A DNA stretch of 64,000 nt from Flavobacterium hungaricum (GCF_015182285.1 NZ_PRDM01000002.1:558001-622000), one strand, 5' to 3'; positions 25,473-35,543 are shown, numbered from the stretch's first letter. Notes: generated from the letters alone by a model not told the origin. A program made the numbers and translations.

Positions 25473-25516
25473 ACAAACGCTCAAACTTTTTTAAAAGTTT
25501 GAGCGTTTGTTTTTTT
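25473..25516 (+). terminator. Terminator after the small acidic ORF
   Basis: ACAAACGCTCAAACTTTT (25473-25490) pairs perfectly with AAAAGTTTGAGCGTTTGT (25493-25510), then T. An unusually long 18-pair stem. Confidence 0.9.
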
Positions 25517-25607
25517 AAACTTTCCTCTTTACAGCTTACAACTTTAGCGCCTTTAAAAGAATCTTAGAAGCTCAGAACCTTAGCCATTTAGAAACTTTAA
25601 AAAACAC

Positions 25608-25638
25608 TTGCAATTAACGGCTTTATGTCTTTACTTTG
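25608..25638 (+). promoter_or_regulatory. Promoter of the metH S-box transcript
   Basis: TTG (25608-25610), 20 bases, TTACTTTG (25631-25638), one mismatch from TAnnTTTG. The RNA would begin about 18 bases before the riboswitch. Confidence 0.5.
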
Positions 25639-25661
25639 CACTGTTCATAATTTTATTGAAA

Positions 25662-25772
25662 GTTATCACGAAAGGCGGAGGGATAGACCCAATGAAACCT
25701 TAGCAACCCTTTACCATAAAGAAGGTGCTAAATTCTACTTTATACTGTAAAACAGTAATTAAGATAGATAAC
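25662..25772 (+). ncRNA. SAM-I (S-box) riboswitch upstream of the split metH
   Basis: P1 GTTATC (25662-25667) pairs with GATAAC (25767-25772). The core blocks CGAAAGGCGGAGGGA, GACCCAATGAAA, CCTTAGCAACCC and GAAGGTGCTAAATTCTAC are all present. It should lower expression of the downstream methionine synthase genes when SAM is high. Unusually, the first gene starts 330 bases later, with repeat elements between. Confidence 0.93.
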
Positions 25773-25854
25773 ACAAATACAAACAGTATTTCTCAAAACT
25801 TTTCCTGACAACATTACAACAAAATTTCACTGAATTAATTAGTGAAAGGAGCGA

Positions 25855-25968
25855 AGCATTGGCGCATTTTTGCCGTCATGGGTTCCCGCTGTACACAATA
25901 TCTTTTTATTCTGAACCCCAGAATAAAAGGATATTTGCTTCCATCGGGGCTAAAAAGCCATCAATTGT
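25855..25968. repeat. Intergenic element with internal hairpin
   Basis: ATATCTTTTTATTCTG (25898-25913) pairs with CAGAATAAAAGGATAT (25919-25934) with one mismatch. The flanks (GCCGTCATGGGTTCCCGCTG, CCATCGGGGC) resemble a non-coding element I recall from several flavobacterial genomes. It separates the riboswitch from the gene it controls. No ORF. Confidence 0.5.
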
Positions 25969-26005
25969 GAACTTTTGAAAACAAATTAAAAAAATGATTA
26001 GAGTT

Positions 26006-26041
26006 CAAACCTAACAGGTTTTTAAAACCTGTTAGGTTTAA
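26006..26041. repeat. Palindromic repeat AACCTAACAGGTTT
   Basis: AAACCTAACAGGTTTT is followed directly by AAAACCTGTTAGGTTT, a perfect inverted repeat with almost no loop. It lies between the riboswitch and the first metH gene and could act as a weak transcription barrier, though no T tract follows. Confidence 0.6.
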
Positions 26042-26102
26042 TTTGAAAAAATATAAAAAAGCTTAGTGTCTTAGCGCCTTCGTGGTAAAAGGCAAAAAAA
26101 AT

Positions 26103-27104
26103 ATGTCAACAATACAAGAAGCAATAAAAGAAAGAATCCTAATCCTCGACGGAGCAATGGGAACAATGTTACAGCGATACAATTTCTCAGAAGAAGATTT
26201 TCGAGGCGAACGTTTCAAAGATTTTCCGCATCCGCTAAAAGGAAACAACGATTTATTATCCTTAACACAACCGCAGGCGATTCGTGCTGTACATGCCGCG
26301 TATTACGAAGCGGGAGCCGATATTGTAGAAACAAACACCTTTTCTGGAACCACAATCGGTATGGCGGATTATTTTATGGAAGATCTGGTTTATGAACTCA
26401 ACTACGAATCGGCAAAAATTGCCCGTGAAGTAGCCGACGAATTCACAGCCAAAAATCCAGCAAAACCGCGTTTCGTAGCCGGTTCAATCGGACCTACAAA
26501 CCGTACAGCAAGTATGTCACCAGACGTAAACGACCCTGGATACAGAGCGGTAACATTTGATGATTTACGAATCGCTTACAAACAACAAGTTGAAGCTTTA
26601 TTAGATGGTGGCTGCGATTTACTTTTAGTAGAAACCATTTTTGATACCCTAAACGCAAAAGCGGCACTTTTTGCTATTGAAGAAGTAAAAGACGAAAGAA
26701 ACATTGATGTTCCAATCATGGTTTCAGGAACGATTACAGACGCTTCAGGAAGAACACTTTCTGGGCAGACAGTAGAAGCGTTTTTGATTTCAGTTTCGCA
26801 TATTCCGTTATTGAGTGTTGGTTTCAATTGCGCTTTGGGAGCCGATTTGCTGAAACCGTATTTAAAAACATTAGCACAGCATACACAGTTTAACGTTTCA
26901 GCGCATCCAAATGCAGGATTGCCAAACGCATTCGGACAATACGATGAAACGCCAGAGCAAACTCAGGTTTTTATAAAAGAATATTTAGATGATAATTTAA
27001 TCAATATCATCGGCGGATGCTGCGGAACAACACCAGATCATATCCGATTAATGGCTGAGGTTGCAAAGGATTATAAGCCGAGAGTGGCGCCGGTATTTGC
27101 GTAA
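26103..27104 (+). CDS. Homocysteine S-methyltransferase domain of a split methionine synthase
   Basis: 333 residues from ATG 26103 (an in-frame GTG at 26082 lies in repeat-like sequence). It corresponds to the N-terminal barrel of MetH, which binds homocysteine through zinc. [13 protein letters not shown] opens the barrel; GFNCALG and [10 protein letters not shown] bring the three zinc Cys. The remaining MetH domains are in the gene at 27988, so both products must work together. Controlled by the S-box at 25662. Confidence 0.93.
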   Translation: MSTIQEAIKERILILDGAMGTMLQRYNFSEEDFRGERFKDFPHPLKGNNDLLSLTQPQAIRAVHAAYYEAGADIVETNTFSGTTIGMADYFMEDLVYELNYESAKIAREVADEFTAKNPAKPRFVAGSIGPTNRTASMSPDVNDPGYRAVTFDDLRIAYKQQVEALLDGGCDLLLVETIFDTLNAKAALFAIEEVKDERNIDVPIMVSGTITDASGRTLSGQTVEAFLISVSHIPLLSVGFNCALGADLLKPYLKTLAQHTQFNVSAHPNAGLPNAFGQYDETPEQTQVFIKEYLDDNLINIIGGCCGTTPDHIRLMAEVAKDYKPRVAPVFA

Positions 27105-27115
27105 TATTTACGTTT

Positions 27116-27141
27116 CCTGTAAGGTTTCAAAATCTTGCAGG
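27116..27141. repeat. Short palindromic repeat
   Basis: CCTGTAAGGTTTCAAAATCTTGCAGG, arms CCTGTAAG and CTTGCAGG. Same family as 14640 and 27897. Members of this family lie on both sides of the inserted gene at 27164. Confidence 0.5.
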
Positions 27142-27163
27142 TACTTAGATTTTAAAGAAATTG

Positions 27164-27766
27164 ATGAGAATAATATTAATAGTAATTGGTGTAATTGTTT
27201 TAGCAATCTTATTTTTTGCTATTTATAGATATATAGTTGTTAGTATACAAAACAAGAAATTAAATGAGATAAGACTTGGAAGAATTAAGCCAATCTATGA
27301 AAAATTAAGCAATGGATTAGAAGTTACTAAAGAAGATGTCTTTCCTTTTGCATCTGATTTATTGACAAGACAAATTACATTTCAGTTATTGAAAGAATAT
27401 AAAAAATTAGAATTGTTTCCTGATGTTTTTAATACAATTGAAAAAGGAGCGGAAACAGATCTAGCAAATTGGCTTGAATTTCCAACGGAATTAGATGCTT
27501 GTCCAGATGAAATAGAATTGGAAGAAAAAGTTACAATTGATTTTGATGGCAATAATGTTTTTTATTATGTTTTTAAGTTTAAAACTTATGAACCGCATTG
27601 GGCATCGAAAAACGATTGGATGTTAGGAGTTGTTGGTCCATATTTTGACGATAGCACACCATATGATTTTACTACTGTATTTAGTAGACTATCCAGTAAA
27701 TATGGAGAAATATCAGCACATGAAGAAGCAAAATGGGTTCATGAAAATATAGCGGGACCAAGATAA
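27164..27766 (+). CDS. Membrane-anchored protein of unknown function
   Basis: 200 residues starting MRIILIVIGVIVLAILFFAI, a single N-terminal membrane helix, followed by a ~175-residue soluble part that contains KPIYEKLSNGLEVTKEDVFP and TPYDFTTVFSRLSSKYGE. The soluble part probably faces the periplasm or cytoplasm; orientation is unclear. No family recognised. It sits between the two halves of methionine synthase and is flanked by short repeats, so it looks like a later insertion rather than a functional partner. Confidence 0.7.
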   Translation: MRIILIVIGVIVLAILFFAIYRYIVVSIQNKKLNEIRLGRIKPIYEKLSNGLEVTKEDVFPFASDLLTRQITFQLLKEYKKLELFPDVFNTIEKGAETDLANWLEFPTELDACPDEIELEEKVTIDFDGNNVFYYVFKFKTYEPHWASKNDWMLGVVGPYFDDSTPYDFTTVFSRLSSKYGEISAHEEAKWVHENIAGPR

Positions 27767-27780
27767 TATTTTGAAACCGA

Positions 27781-27923
27781 GTTTGCGTGAGGGATAGAAG
27801 TGAAAAGCCCACAGCCTGACGAAGGAAGTGCGAGGACTTGCAACGGATAGCCCGGTTCGCCGCGGCGAATCACGCCCAAATTAATAAAATAGAATACCTA
27901 CAAGGTTTTGAAAACCTTGCAGG
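27781..27923. repeat. Intergenic repeat block before metH part 2
   Basis: GTGAGGGATAGAAGTGAAAA, then CTTGCAACGGATAGCCCGG and the palindrome GTTCGCCGCGGCGAA form a non-coding element of a kind I recall from flavobacterial genomes. It is followed by CCTACAAGGTTTTGAAAACCTTGCAGG (27897-27923; arms CAAGGTTTT and AAAACCTTG), another copy of the 14640 family. Its frame is open into metH, which produces a false TTG start at 27838. Confidence 0.55.
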
Positions 27924-27987
27924 AAAAGAAATTAAGAATAAAAACTTAGAACCTAAGCCTCTCAGAAGCTTAGCAACTTTAAAAGAA

Positions 27988-30663
27988 ATGACTGAAAAAA
28001 GAAGAGACCTTGTATTATCAGGATTAGAACCATTAATTATTACGCCCGAAAGTGTTTTTGTAAACATTGGAGAGCGTACGAATGTAACAGGTTCACGAAA
28101 ATTCCTTCGCTTAATCAAGGAAGAGAAATACGACGAAGCACTTGATATTGCAAGACAGCAGGTAGAAGGAGGAGCGCAGATTATCGACATTAATATGGAT
28201 GAGGGAATGCTGGACGGAGTTCAGGCAATGACTAAATTCCTGAATTTGATAGCATCTGAGCCCGATATTTCGAGAGTGCCGATTATGATCGACAGTTCGA
28301 AATGGGATATTATCGAGGCTGGATTAAAAGTTGTACAAGGAAAAAGCGTTGTAAATTCTATTTCATTAAAAGAAGGAGAAGAAGCTTTTATTCATCATGC
28401 AAAATTGATCAAACGTTACGGTGCTGCGGCGATTATTATGGCTTTTGACGAAGTAGGTCAGGCTGATAATTACGACCGAAGAATAGAGATTTGCCAGCGT
28501 TCTTATGATATTTTGGTGAATCAGGTTGGGTTTCCTCCTCAGGATATTATTTTCGATTTGAATATTTTCCCAGTTGCAACCGGAATGGAAGAACACCGCT
28601 TAAATGCAATTGACTTTTTTAGAGGTACAAAATGGGTTCGTGAGAATCTGCCTCATGCACATATCAGCGGTGGTGTGAGTAACGTTTCGTTTTCTTTTAG
28701 AGGTAACGATCACGTTCGTGAAGCCATGCACTCGGTTTTCTTGTACCACGCGATTAAAAACGGAATGACAATGGGAATCGTTAACCCAGAGATGTTGACG
28801 ATTTACGATGATATTGAGAAAGATTTATTAGAACACGTTGAAGATGTAATTCTAGACCGACGTGACGATGCTACAGAAAGACTTTTGGATTTTGCAGAAA
28901 ATGTAAAAGGCGAAGTAAAAAGCGACGAAAAAGCGGTTCAGGAATGGCGTCTAGGAACGGTTCAGGAACGTATTACGCACTCACTTGTAAAAGGAGTTGA
29001 TGCTTTTATTGAAGAAGATGTAGAAGAAGCACGTTTGGCAGCCACAAAACCAATTGAGGTAATCGAAATCAATTTGATGACAGGAATGAATGTCGTTGGA
29101 GATTTATTTGGAAGCGGCAAAATGTTCCTGCCCCAGGTAGTAAAATCGGCTCGTGTAATGAAAAAAGCCGTTGCTTATTTACTGCCGTTTATCGAAGCAA
29201 GTAAACAAGCGGGAGACAAATCTGGAAACGGAAAAATTCTGATGGCAACTGTAAAAGGTGATGTTCACGATATTGGTAAAAACATTGTTTCGGTGGTTTT
29301 GGCTTGTAACAATTACGAGATTGTGGATCTCGGTGTAATGGTGCCTCCAGAAAAAATTATTGCAGCAGCGATTGAACATAATGTTGATATTATCGGTTTA
29401 AGCGGATTGATTACACCTTCACTTGACGAAATGGTATATCTGGCCAAAGAACTAGACAAACAAGGAATAAAAATCCCGATTATGATTGGCGGAGCAACGA
29501 CCTCTCGTGCACATACGGCTGTGAAAATCGCGCCGCAGTACAGAGAAACGGTTATTCACGTAAACGATGCTTCGAGAGCGGTAACGGTTGCAGGAAACCT
29601 GTTGGATCATAACCGAAAAATATACGCGGCAGATATTCGCGCAGAATATGATTCTTTTAGAGAAACTTTTCTGAATCGCTCGAGAGATAAAAACTTCTTG
29701 ACAATTGAAGATGCCCGTAAAAATAAATTACAATTGGATTGGAGCGAGTATACGCCAGTTAAACCAAAAGTGATCGGCCCACAAATTGTTGATGTAGAAT
29801 TGGATGTTTTAGTTCCATATATCGACTGGACACCATTTTTTCAGACTTGGGAATTGTATGGAAAATATCCAGCGATTTTAACCGATGAGGTTGTGGGAGA
29901 ACAAGCGACTTCTGTTTTTGCAGATGCTCAGGCAATGTTGAAAATAATCTTAGAAGAGAAAAAACTAAAAGCAAAAGGAATCTATGGCATTTTTCCGTGT
30001 AATCAGGTTGACGATGACGATATCGAATTGCGTGATGAAAACGGAAAAGTATTAGAGAAATTTTTGACTTTGAGAGTCCAATCTCAAAAAACAAAAGGTG
30101 CCCCGAACATTGCTTTGGCCGATTTTATTCTGCCAAAAGAAAGCGGCATCGATGATTATATGGGGGCTTTCTGTGTAACAACCGGTTTTGGTGTAGACGA
30201 ATGGGCTGCAGAATACGAGAAAAACCTCGACGATTATAATTCGATTATGGTAAAAGCACTTGCCGATCGTTTTGCTGAGGCTTTCGCCGAATATCTTCAC
30301 GAAAGAGTTCGTAAAGATTTCTGGGGTTATGATAGAGAAGAGTCTTTAACAAACGAAGAATTGATTAAAGAAAATTATAAAGGGATCCGTCCTGCGCCGG
30401 GTTATCCAGCTTGTCCGGATCACTTAGAAAAACCAACGATTTGGAAGCTTTTGGATGTTGAAAAACAAATAGGAGTTAAATTGACAGAAAGTATGGCCAT
30501 GTGGCCGGCATCATCGGTTTCTGGATATTATTTTGGAAATCCGAAAAGTAAATATTTCGGGCTTGGAAAAATAAAAGAAGATCAGGTTGCAGATTACGCT
30601 AAACGCCGAAATGTACCTTTAGAATACGCACAAAAATGGTTAAACCCTAATATTGCAGATTAA
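27988..30663 (+). CDS. metH: Cobalamin-dependent methionine synthase, folate/B12/activation part
   Basis: 891 residues from ATG 27988; the open frame upstream is repeat DNA. Domains in order: methyltetrahydrofolate binding ([16 protein letters not shown]), helical cap, B12 binding with [11 protein letters not shown] carrying the cobalt-ligand His, and the C-terminal SAM-dependent reactivation domain ([23 protein letters not shown]). The homocysteine barrel is absent and encoded separately at 26103. Together they transfer the methyl group from methyltetrahydrofolate to homocysteine. metF, which makes the folate substrate, follows 162 bases downstream. Confidence 0.95.
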   Translation: MTEKRRDLVLSGLEPLIITPESVFVNIGERTNVTGSRKFLRLIKEEKYDEALDIARQQVEGGAQIIDINMDEGMLDGVQAMTKFLNLIASEPDISRVPIMIDSSKWDIIEAGLKVVQGKSVVNSISLKEGEEAFIHHAKLIKRYGAAAIIMAFDEVGQADNYDRRIEICQRSYDILVNQVGFPPQDIIFDLNIFPVATGMEEHRLNAIDFFRGTKWVRENLPHAHISGGVSNVSFSFRGNDHVREAMHSVFLYHAIKNGMTMGIVNPEMLTIYDDIEKDLLEHVEDVILDRRDDATERLLDFAENVKGEVKSDEKAVQEWRLGTVQERITHSLVKGVDAFIEEDVEEARLAATKPIEVIEINLMTGMNVVGDLFGSGKMFLPQVVKSARVMKKAVAYLLPFIEASKQAGDKSGNGKILMATVKGDVHDIGKNIVSVVLACNNYEIVDLGVMVPPEKIIAAAIEHNVDIIGLSGLITPSLDEMVYLAKELDKQGIKIPIMIGGATTSRAHTAVKIAPQYRETVIHVNDASRAVTVAGNLLDHNRKIYAADIRAEYDSFRETFLNRSRDKNFLTIEDARKNKLQLDWSEYTPVKPKVIGPQIVDVELDVLVPYIDWTPFFQTWELYGKYPAILTDEVVGEQATSVFADAQAMLKIILEEKKLKAKGIYGIFPCNQVDDDDIELRDENGKVLEKFLTLRVQSQKTKGAPNIALADFILPKESGIDDYMGAFCVTTGFGVDEWAAEYEKNLDDYNSIMVKALADRFAEAFAEYLHERVRKDFWGYDREESLTNEELIKENYKGIRPAPGYPACPDHLEKPTIWKLLDVEKQIGVKLTESMAMWPASSVSGYYFGNPKSKYFGLGKIKEDQVADYAKRRNVPLEYAQKWLNPNIAD

Positions 30664-30825
30664 CGAAAAAAGTTATTTAGTTTCAAGTTCAGGTTTCAAG
30701 TTCTCTATAGCAACTTGAAACGTGGAACATGAAACAGGAAACAAATAAAAAGATTGATTTAAGTTTTTGATTCAGATTTTACACAAACCCATTCAAAACA
30801 CTTAACTCATAACCTAACTTTAAGA

Positions 30826-31782
30826 ATGAAAGTAACAGAACATATAGAAAACGCTAAAGGAAAAACATTATTCTCATTTGAAATTATTCCGCCTCAAAAA
30901 GGGAAAAGTATTCAGGAATTATACGATAACATCGATCCTTTGATGGAGTTTAAACCGCCGTTTATTGATGTAACCACTTCGCGTGAAGAATACATATATA
31001 TCGATAAAGGCAACGGACTTTTGGATAAAAAACTAACTCGTATGCGTCCGGGAACGCTTGGAATCTGCGCTTCTATAAAACATAAATACAATGTAGATAC
31101 TGTGCCGCATTTGCTTTGCGGCGGTTTTACACAAGAAGAGACAGAATACATGCTGGTTGATTGTCAATATTTAGGAATCAACAATGTAATGGCGCTTCGT
31201 GGTGATGCAATGAAAGATGAGCAGTCATTTACGCCAAAAGTGGGAGGGAATAATTTTGCAATTGATTTAGTTCGTCAGATCAACGATTTAAATTGTGGAA
31301 AATATCTGCATGAAGTGATGGATATCGATAATAAAGCTAATTTTTGTATTGGTGTTGCGGGATATCCTGAGAAACATTTAGAATCACCGTCGTTACAATC
31401 TGATTTAAAAAGATTAAAAGAAAAAGTAGATGCAGGAGCTGATTATGTGGTAACACAGATGTTTTTTGATAATGCTAAATATTTTAATTTTGTGGAAAAG
31501 GCAAGAGAAATTGGCATCACAATTCCGATTATTCCAGGAATTAAGCCAATTGCTGTTCAAAGACACTTACAAATATTACCGCAGATTTTCAGAATTGATC
31601 TGCCGGAAGATTTAATCGATGCAGTAGATAAATGCAAAAACAATGCTGAAATCAAACAAGTTGGAATCGAATGGGCGATTCAGCAGTCATTAGAATTAAA
31701 AGCAGCCGGAGTTCCGTTTTTACACTATTATTCAATGGGAAAATCTGAGAATATTAGACAGATCGCAAGTCAGGTTTTTTAA
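30826..31782 (+). CDS. metF: Methylenetetrahydrofolate reductase
   Basis: 318 residues. It reduces methylene- to methyl-tetrahydrofolate with FAD and NAD(P)H, supplying MetH. FSFEIIPPQKGKS opens the barrel; ALRGDAM, VAGYPEKHLESPS and YVVTQMFFDN are conserved FAD and folate-binding segments; IIPGIKPI follows. Standard length. It lies directly after metH in the same direction. Confidence 0.95.
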   Translation: MKVTEHIENAKGKTLFSFEIIPPQKGKSIQELYDNIDPLMEFKPPFIDVTTSREEYIYIDKGNGLLDKKLTRMRPGTLGICASIKHKYNVDTVPHLLCGGFTQEETEYMLVDCQYLGINNVMALRGDAMKDEQSFTPKVGGNNFAIDLVRQINDLNCGKYLHEVMDIDNKANFCIGVAGYPEKHLESPSLQSDLKRLKEKVDAGADYVVTQMFFDNAKYFNFVEKAREIGITIPIIPGIKPIAVQRHLQILPQIFRIDLPEDLIDAVDKCKNNAEIKQVGIEWAIQQSLELKAAGVPFLHYYSMGKSENIRQIASQVF

Positions 31783-31810
31783 TCTCCTAATACTTAACAC
31801 GACAGTTTTG

Positions 31811-31906
31811 TCATTTCGACGAAGGAGAAATCTTCGCTAGAAACTCGATAAAAATTGGATTCTCGTTGCGGAGCTGCTTACGAAGATTTCTCCTTCGTCG
31901 AAATGA
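31811..31906. repeat. REP-like element with perfect 26-base inverted arms
   Basis: Positions 31811-31836 (TCATTTCGACGAAGGAGAAA, then TCTTCG) are the exact reverse complement of 31881-31906, with a 44-base spacer. It follows metF. The arm sequence is one I recall as dispersed in flavobacterial intergenic regions. It can fold into a very stable hairpin and may end the metF transcript. Confidence 0.8.
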
Positions 31907-31997
31907 TAAAAAATGTGTGAAGTTGGAATTTGGATTTTTTTATTTAGATTTTCATTCAAGGATTTTGTTTAATTTAGAAGTTTAAAATTTTCATATC

Positions 31998-32651
31998 ATG
32001 AAAGACGAAGAATTACAAGCCATTGCTTCTCAATTAAAAAAACCTTCTGGAGAAAAAGGAATTGAAATGGGAAATATGATGAACGAAACGAACATCAATA
32101 TGACCCGACATTCGATTGAAAATCTAAATATTTCGGCATCAAATAAAATTCTGGAATTGGGTCACGGAAATGCCGGGCACGTTGAATTTTTATTTGAAAA
32201 AGCAAAAGACCTAAAATACTACGGACTAGAAATGTCAGATCTGATGTTTCAGGAAGCACGACAGATTAACCGAAATTTTGTTTCTCAAAAGCAGGCGTTT
32301 TTCTCTTTATATGATGGAAATAAAATTCCGTTTGAAGAGGAAACTTTTGATAAAATATTTACGGTGAATACCATTTATTTTTGGCAGAAGCCAGAAGAGC
32401 TGCTTTCGGAAATCTACAGAGTTCTAAAACCAAATGGTAATTTCTGTTTGACTTTTGCAGAAGAAAGTTTTATGAAACAGCTTCCGTTTACACAATTCGA
32501 ATTTGAATTGTACAGTATAGAAAAAGCATTGCAATTAGTTGAAAAAACTTCATTTAAAATTATTTATAAAGAAACTTTAACTGAAAAAGTAAAAAGTAAA
32601 ACCGGCGAATTGGTCGACAGAGCTTTTACAACTATTGTTCTGGAGAAATAA
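31998..32651 (+). CDS. Class I SAM-dependent methyltransferase
   Basis: 217 residues. Motif I ILELGHGNAGHVEFLF near 52 binds SAM; the acidic end of strand 2 is GLEMS, and FDKIFTVNTIYFWQKPEELL followed by EIYRVLKPNG is the motif of methyltransferase family 11. The substrate is unknown. It stands alone after the metF repeat and is probably not part of the methionine operon. Confidence 0.82.
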   Translation: MKDEELQAIASQLKKPSGEKGIEMGNMMNETNINMTRHSIENLNISASNKILELGHGNAGHVEFLFEKAKDLKYYGLEMSDLMFQEARQINRNFVSQKQAFFSLYDGNKIPFEEETFDKIFTVNTIYFWQKPEELLSEIYRVLKPNGNFCLTFAEESFMKQLPFTQFEFELYSIEKALQLVEKTSFKIIYKETLTEKVKSKTGELVDRAFTTIVLEK

Positions 32652-32802
32652 TTTTTTTGCCGCAGATAGAAAAGATTCGCACAGATTAAAAATCATTTTA
32701 ATCCTATAATCTGTGGAAAAAATGACTAATCAATTTTCGCAGTCTTTTTTTAAGTACTTTCATTCTTTTATTAATCATTCTGAATTATAATCGTTTACAA
32801 TT

Positions 32803-34026
32803 ATGGAAGTTAAGAAAATCAATTTTCTACAAAATTATAGCAGCATACTTTTGCTTCTTGGAGGCATTATAATTGGGAGCATTTTCGGATTGGTATTTGG
32901 AGAAAAAGTTTTGGTAATAAAACCGCTTGGAGATATTTTCTTGAATTTACTTTTTACAGCAATAATTCCTTTAATATTTTTTACAATTGGTTCGTCGATT
33001 GCTAATTTGGAGAAAACAGAAAAATTAGGAAAATTGTTTGTTATCATGATACTGGTTTTTTTGGCGACTATTCTTATTTCAGCCCTTGTCATGATCTTTG
33101 CCGTTTATCTTTTTCCAATTCATCAGGATATAGCTATTACGAAAGTTGCGTTTGAAAATGTTGATTCGGGATCAGCGGGCGATCAGATTGCAAAACTGCT
33201 TACGGCAAATGATTTCTTTGAATTGTTGTCACGCAAAAGTATGCTGGCATTGATTGTTTTCTCTTTTTTAATTGGATTTGCTACTTTGCAGTCTGGCGAA
33301 AAAGGAACTGCCTTTAAGAGTTTCCTCGATTCTGGAAACGAGGTTATGAAACAACTTTTGAATATCATAATGAAATTTGCACCCATTGGTTTGGGGGCAT
33401 ATTTTGCTTATCAGGTTGGTATTTTCGGGCCACAGCTGTTTGGTGTTTATGCAAAACCTATGGCAGTTTATTATACTGCCTGTATCTTTTACTTCTTCAC
33501 ATTCTTCAGTTTATATGCCATTATTGCCGGCGGCAAAAGAGCTTTCAACGTTTTCTGGAGCAATAACATTACGCCGTCTTTAACTGCAATCGGGACTTGC
33601 AGCAGTATTGCAACGATTCCGGCCAATTTGGATGCTGCGCAAAAAATGGGAATTCCGTCTCACGTTCGAAATTTAGTTATTCCGCTTGGAGCACCTTTAC
33701 ACAAAGACGGTTCGAGTATGTCCTCTATTTTAAAAATAACGTTTTTATTCGCGATGTTCGGAAAAGATTTCACAGAACCTTCAACCATACTTTTAGCTTT
33801 AGGAATCACGGTAATCGTTTCTATAGTCGAAGGCGGTATCCCGAACGGTGGTTATATCGGCGAAGTTCTGGCAATTACCGTTTATGGTTTTCCGATGGAG
33901 CAAGCACTGCCGGTTGCAATGATTTTAGGAACACTAGTAGATCCAATTGCAACTTTGTTAAACGCAAATGGAGATGTAATTTCTTCGATGCTTGTTTCGA
34001 GATTTTCGGAGAAAACCAAATGGTAG
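32803..34026 (+). CDS. Dicarboxylate/amino acid:cation symporter family protein
   Basis: 407 residues with about eight membrane helices and two re-entrant loops, as in the GltP/DctA (DAACS) fold. The usual serine-rich loop is TAIGTCSSIATIPANLDAA. The helix 7 NMDGT motif is replaced by APLHKDGSSMSS, and the helix 8 motif reads LLNANGDVISSMLV. These changes suggest a substrate different from glutamate or aspartate. It is monocistronic, followed after 107 bases by a PLP decarboxylase; a transporter-enzyme pair is possible. Confidence 0.85.
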   Translation: MEVKKINFLQNYSSILLLLGGIIIGSIFGLVFGEKVLVIKPLGDIFLNLLFTAIIPLIFFTIGSSIANLEKTEKLGKLFVIMILVFLATILISALVMIFAVYLFPIHQDIAITKVAFENVDSGSAGDQIAKLLTANDFFELLSRKSMLALIVFSFLIGFATLQSGEKGTAFKSFLDSGNEVMKQLLNIIMKFAPIGLGAYFAYQVGIFGPQLFGVYAKPMAVYYTACIFYFFTFFSLYAIIAGGKRAFNVFWSNNITPSLTAIGTCSSIATIPANLDAAQKMGIPSHVRNLVIPLGAPLHKDGSSMSSILKITFLFAMFGKDFTEPSTILLALGITVIVSIVEGGIPNGGYIGEVLAITVYGFPMEQALPVAMILGTLVDPIATLLNANGDVISSMLVSRFSEKTKW

Positions 34027-34133
34027 CTTCAAATAAAAAAAATAAATTCTAAAATTCAAATCTGCGTTGTGTGCTCCAGATAGCTGTCGGGACTGCGTGA
34101 AACCAATTTGCAGTTCATTCAAATAAAAATTAT

Positions 34134-35543
34134 ATGAATTCAATACTACATCAAGATCTTAATGATTTCGAAAACATCTTAGAAAAAGCAAAACAACAGG
34201 GAATAGATTTTCTAAATAATCTGGAAAACATTCCAACATCAACTACCTATAAAATAGATCCCAAAAGAAGTCTGAACGAAACAGGTTTGGGCTCTGTCGA
34301 AGCTCTAAAAGAATTTAATCAAAGATTAGCGCCTTTAATGGTATCTTCTCCCGGACCAAGATACTGGGGATTTGTAACGGGAGGATCAACTCCTGCTTCT
34401 ATTGCCGGCGATTGGCTTGCTGCAGTTTACGATCAGAATCCGCAGGGTGTAAACGGGCAGGGCGGTACAGCAGCCTTAATAGAATTTGAAACGATTAACC
34501 TTTTGCTGCAGCTTTTAGATTTACCGGATACTTTTCTGGGCGGATTTGTAACGGGGGCAACCATGTCAAATTTTACTTCACTTGGTGTTGCCAGACAATG
34601 GTTTGGAGCACAGTTTGGAAAAGATTTTGCTAAAAACGGAATCTCTGAAAAGATCAATATTTTAACAGCAACACCGCATTCTTCTTCGGTAAAATCCCTT
34701 TCTATGCTTGGAATAGGGAGTCATAATTTTACTTTGGTCAAAACAATTGAAGGCAATCGTGAAGCTGTCGATATTCAAGATTTAGAAAAAAACATTCAAG
34801 CATTAAACGGAAAACCATTTATCTTAATTTCGAGTGCTGGAACTGTAAACACAGCCGATTTTGATGATTTTAATGCTATTTCAAAACTTAGAGAAAAATA
34901 TAAATTCTGGTGGCATATAGATGGAGCTTTTGGAGGTTTTGCAGCAGTTTCAGAAAAATACAAGCATTTAATAGAAGGCTGGGAGGGAGCAGACAGTATT
35001 ACAATTGATTGTCACAAATGGCTGAATGTTCCGTATGAAAGTGCTTTTTATTTGATTAATAAAGAGCATATTAATCTGCAGATTGAAACTTTTCAAAATT
35101 CAAATGCACCCTATCTCGGAAACGCATTAGAGAATTTTAATTATTTAAATTTTCTTCCTGAAAACTCCAGACGTCTGCGTGCACTTCCGGTTTGGTTTTC
35201 TCTAGTCGCGTATGGAAAAGAAGGATTTTGCGATCTTATCGAAAAAAGCACCTCATTGGCACTGCATTTTGGCAATGCCCTGATCGAGCAGGATTCGTTT
35301 GAGTTATTGGCGCCAATTCGATTAAATAATGTTTGTTTTACCCTAAAAGGAGATCACAATCAAGAGAAAGTGTCCTCATTTTTAACTGCTTTAAACGACC
35401 GAGGCAATGTGTTTATGACGCCAACCGTATATCAAAACCGAAAAGGGATCAGAGCATCTTTTGTAAATTGGAGAACTGCCGAAAATGATATTAAAATTGT
35501 AATCGAGGAGATGAAAGAAACACTTCTGGATTTAGAAATATAA
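34134..35543 (+). CDS. PLP-dependent group II decarboxylase-like protein
   Basis: 469 residues. WWHIDGAFGGFAAVS carries the Asp that contacts the PLP ring and DCHKWLNVPYESAF the PLP lysine, as in aromatic amino acid or glutamate decarboxylases. GPRYWGFVTGGSTPASIAGDW is typical of the family's N-terminal half. The substrate cannot be decided from sequence. It follows the transporter gene in the same direction and ends at a palindromic terminator shared with the convergent TonB-receptor remnant. Confidence 0.83.
   Translation: MNSILHQDLNDFENILEKAKQQGIDFLNNLENIPTSTTYKIDPKRSLNETGLGSVEALKEFNQRLAPLMVSSPGPRYWGFVTGGSTPASIAGDWLAAVYDQNPQGVNGQGGTAALIEFETINLLLQLLDLPDTFLGGFVTGATMSNFTSLGVARQWFGAQFGKDFAKNGISEKINILTATPHSSSVKSLSMLGIGSHNFTLVKTIEGNREAVDIQDLEKNIQALNGKPFILISSAGTVNTADFDDFNAISKLREKYKFWWHIDGAFGGFAAVSEKYKHLIEGWEGADSITIDCHKWLNVPYESAFYLINKEHINLQIETFQNSNAPYLGNALENFNYLNFLPENSRRLRALPVWFSLVAYGKEGFCDLIEKSTSLALHFGNALIEQDSFELLAPIRLNNVCFTLKGDHNQEKVSSFLTALNDRGNVFMTPTVYQNRKGIRASFVNWRTAENDIKIVIEEMKETLLDLEI

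Noticed and set aside
27838..27987. N-terminal extension of metH from TTG 27838
   Set aside because: This stretch is made of intergenic repeats that happen to be open in this frame; the MetH-like sequence starts after ATG 27988.
33597..34052. A 151-residue open frame overlapping the DAACS gene on the same strand
   Set aside because: It is the +1 frame of a well-conserved transporter and has an Arg/Asn/Ser-rich composition typical of a shadow frame.
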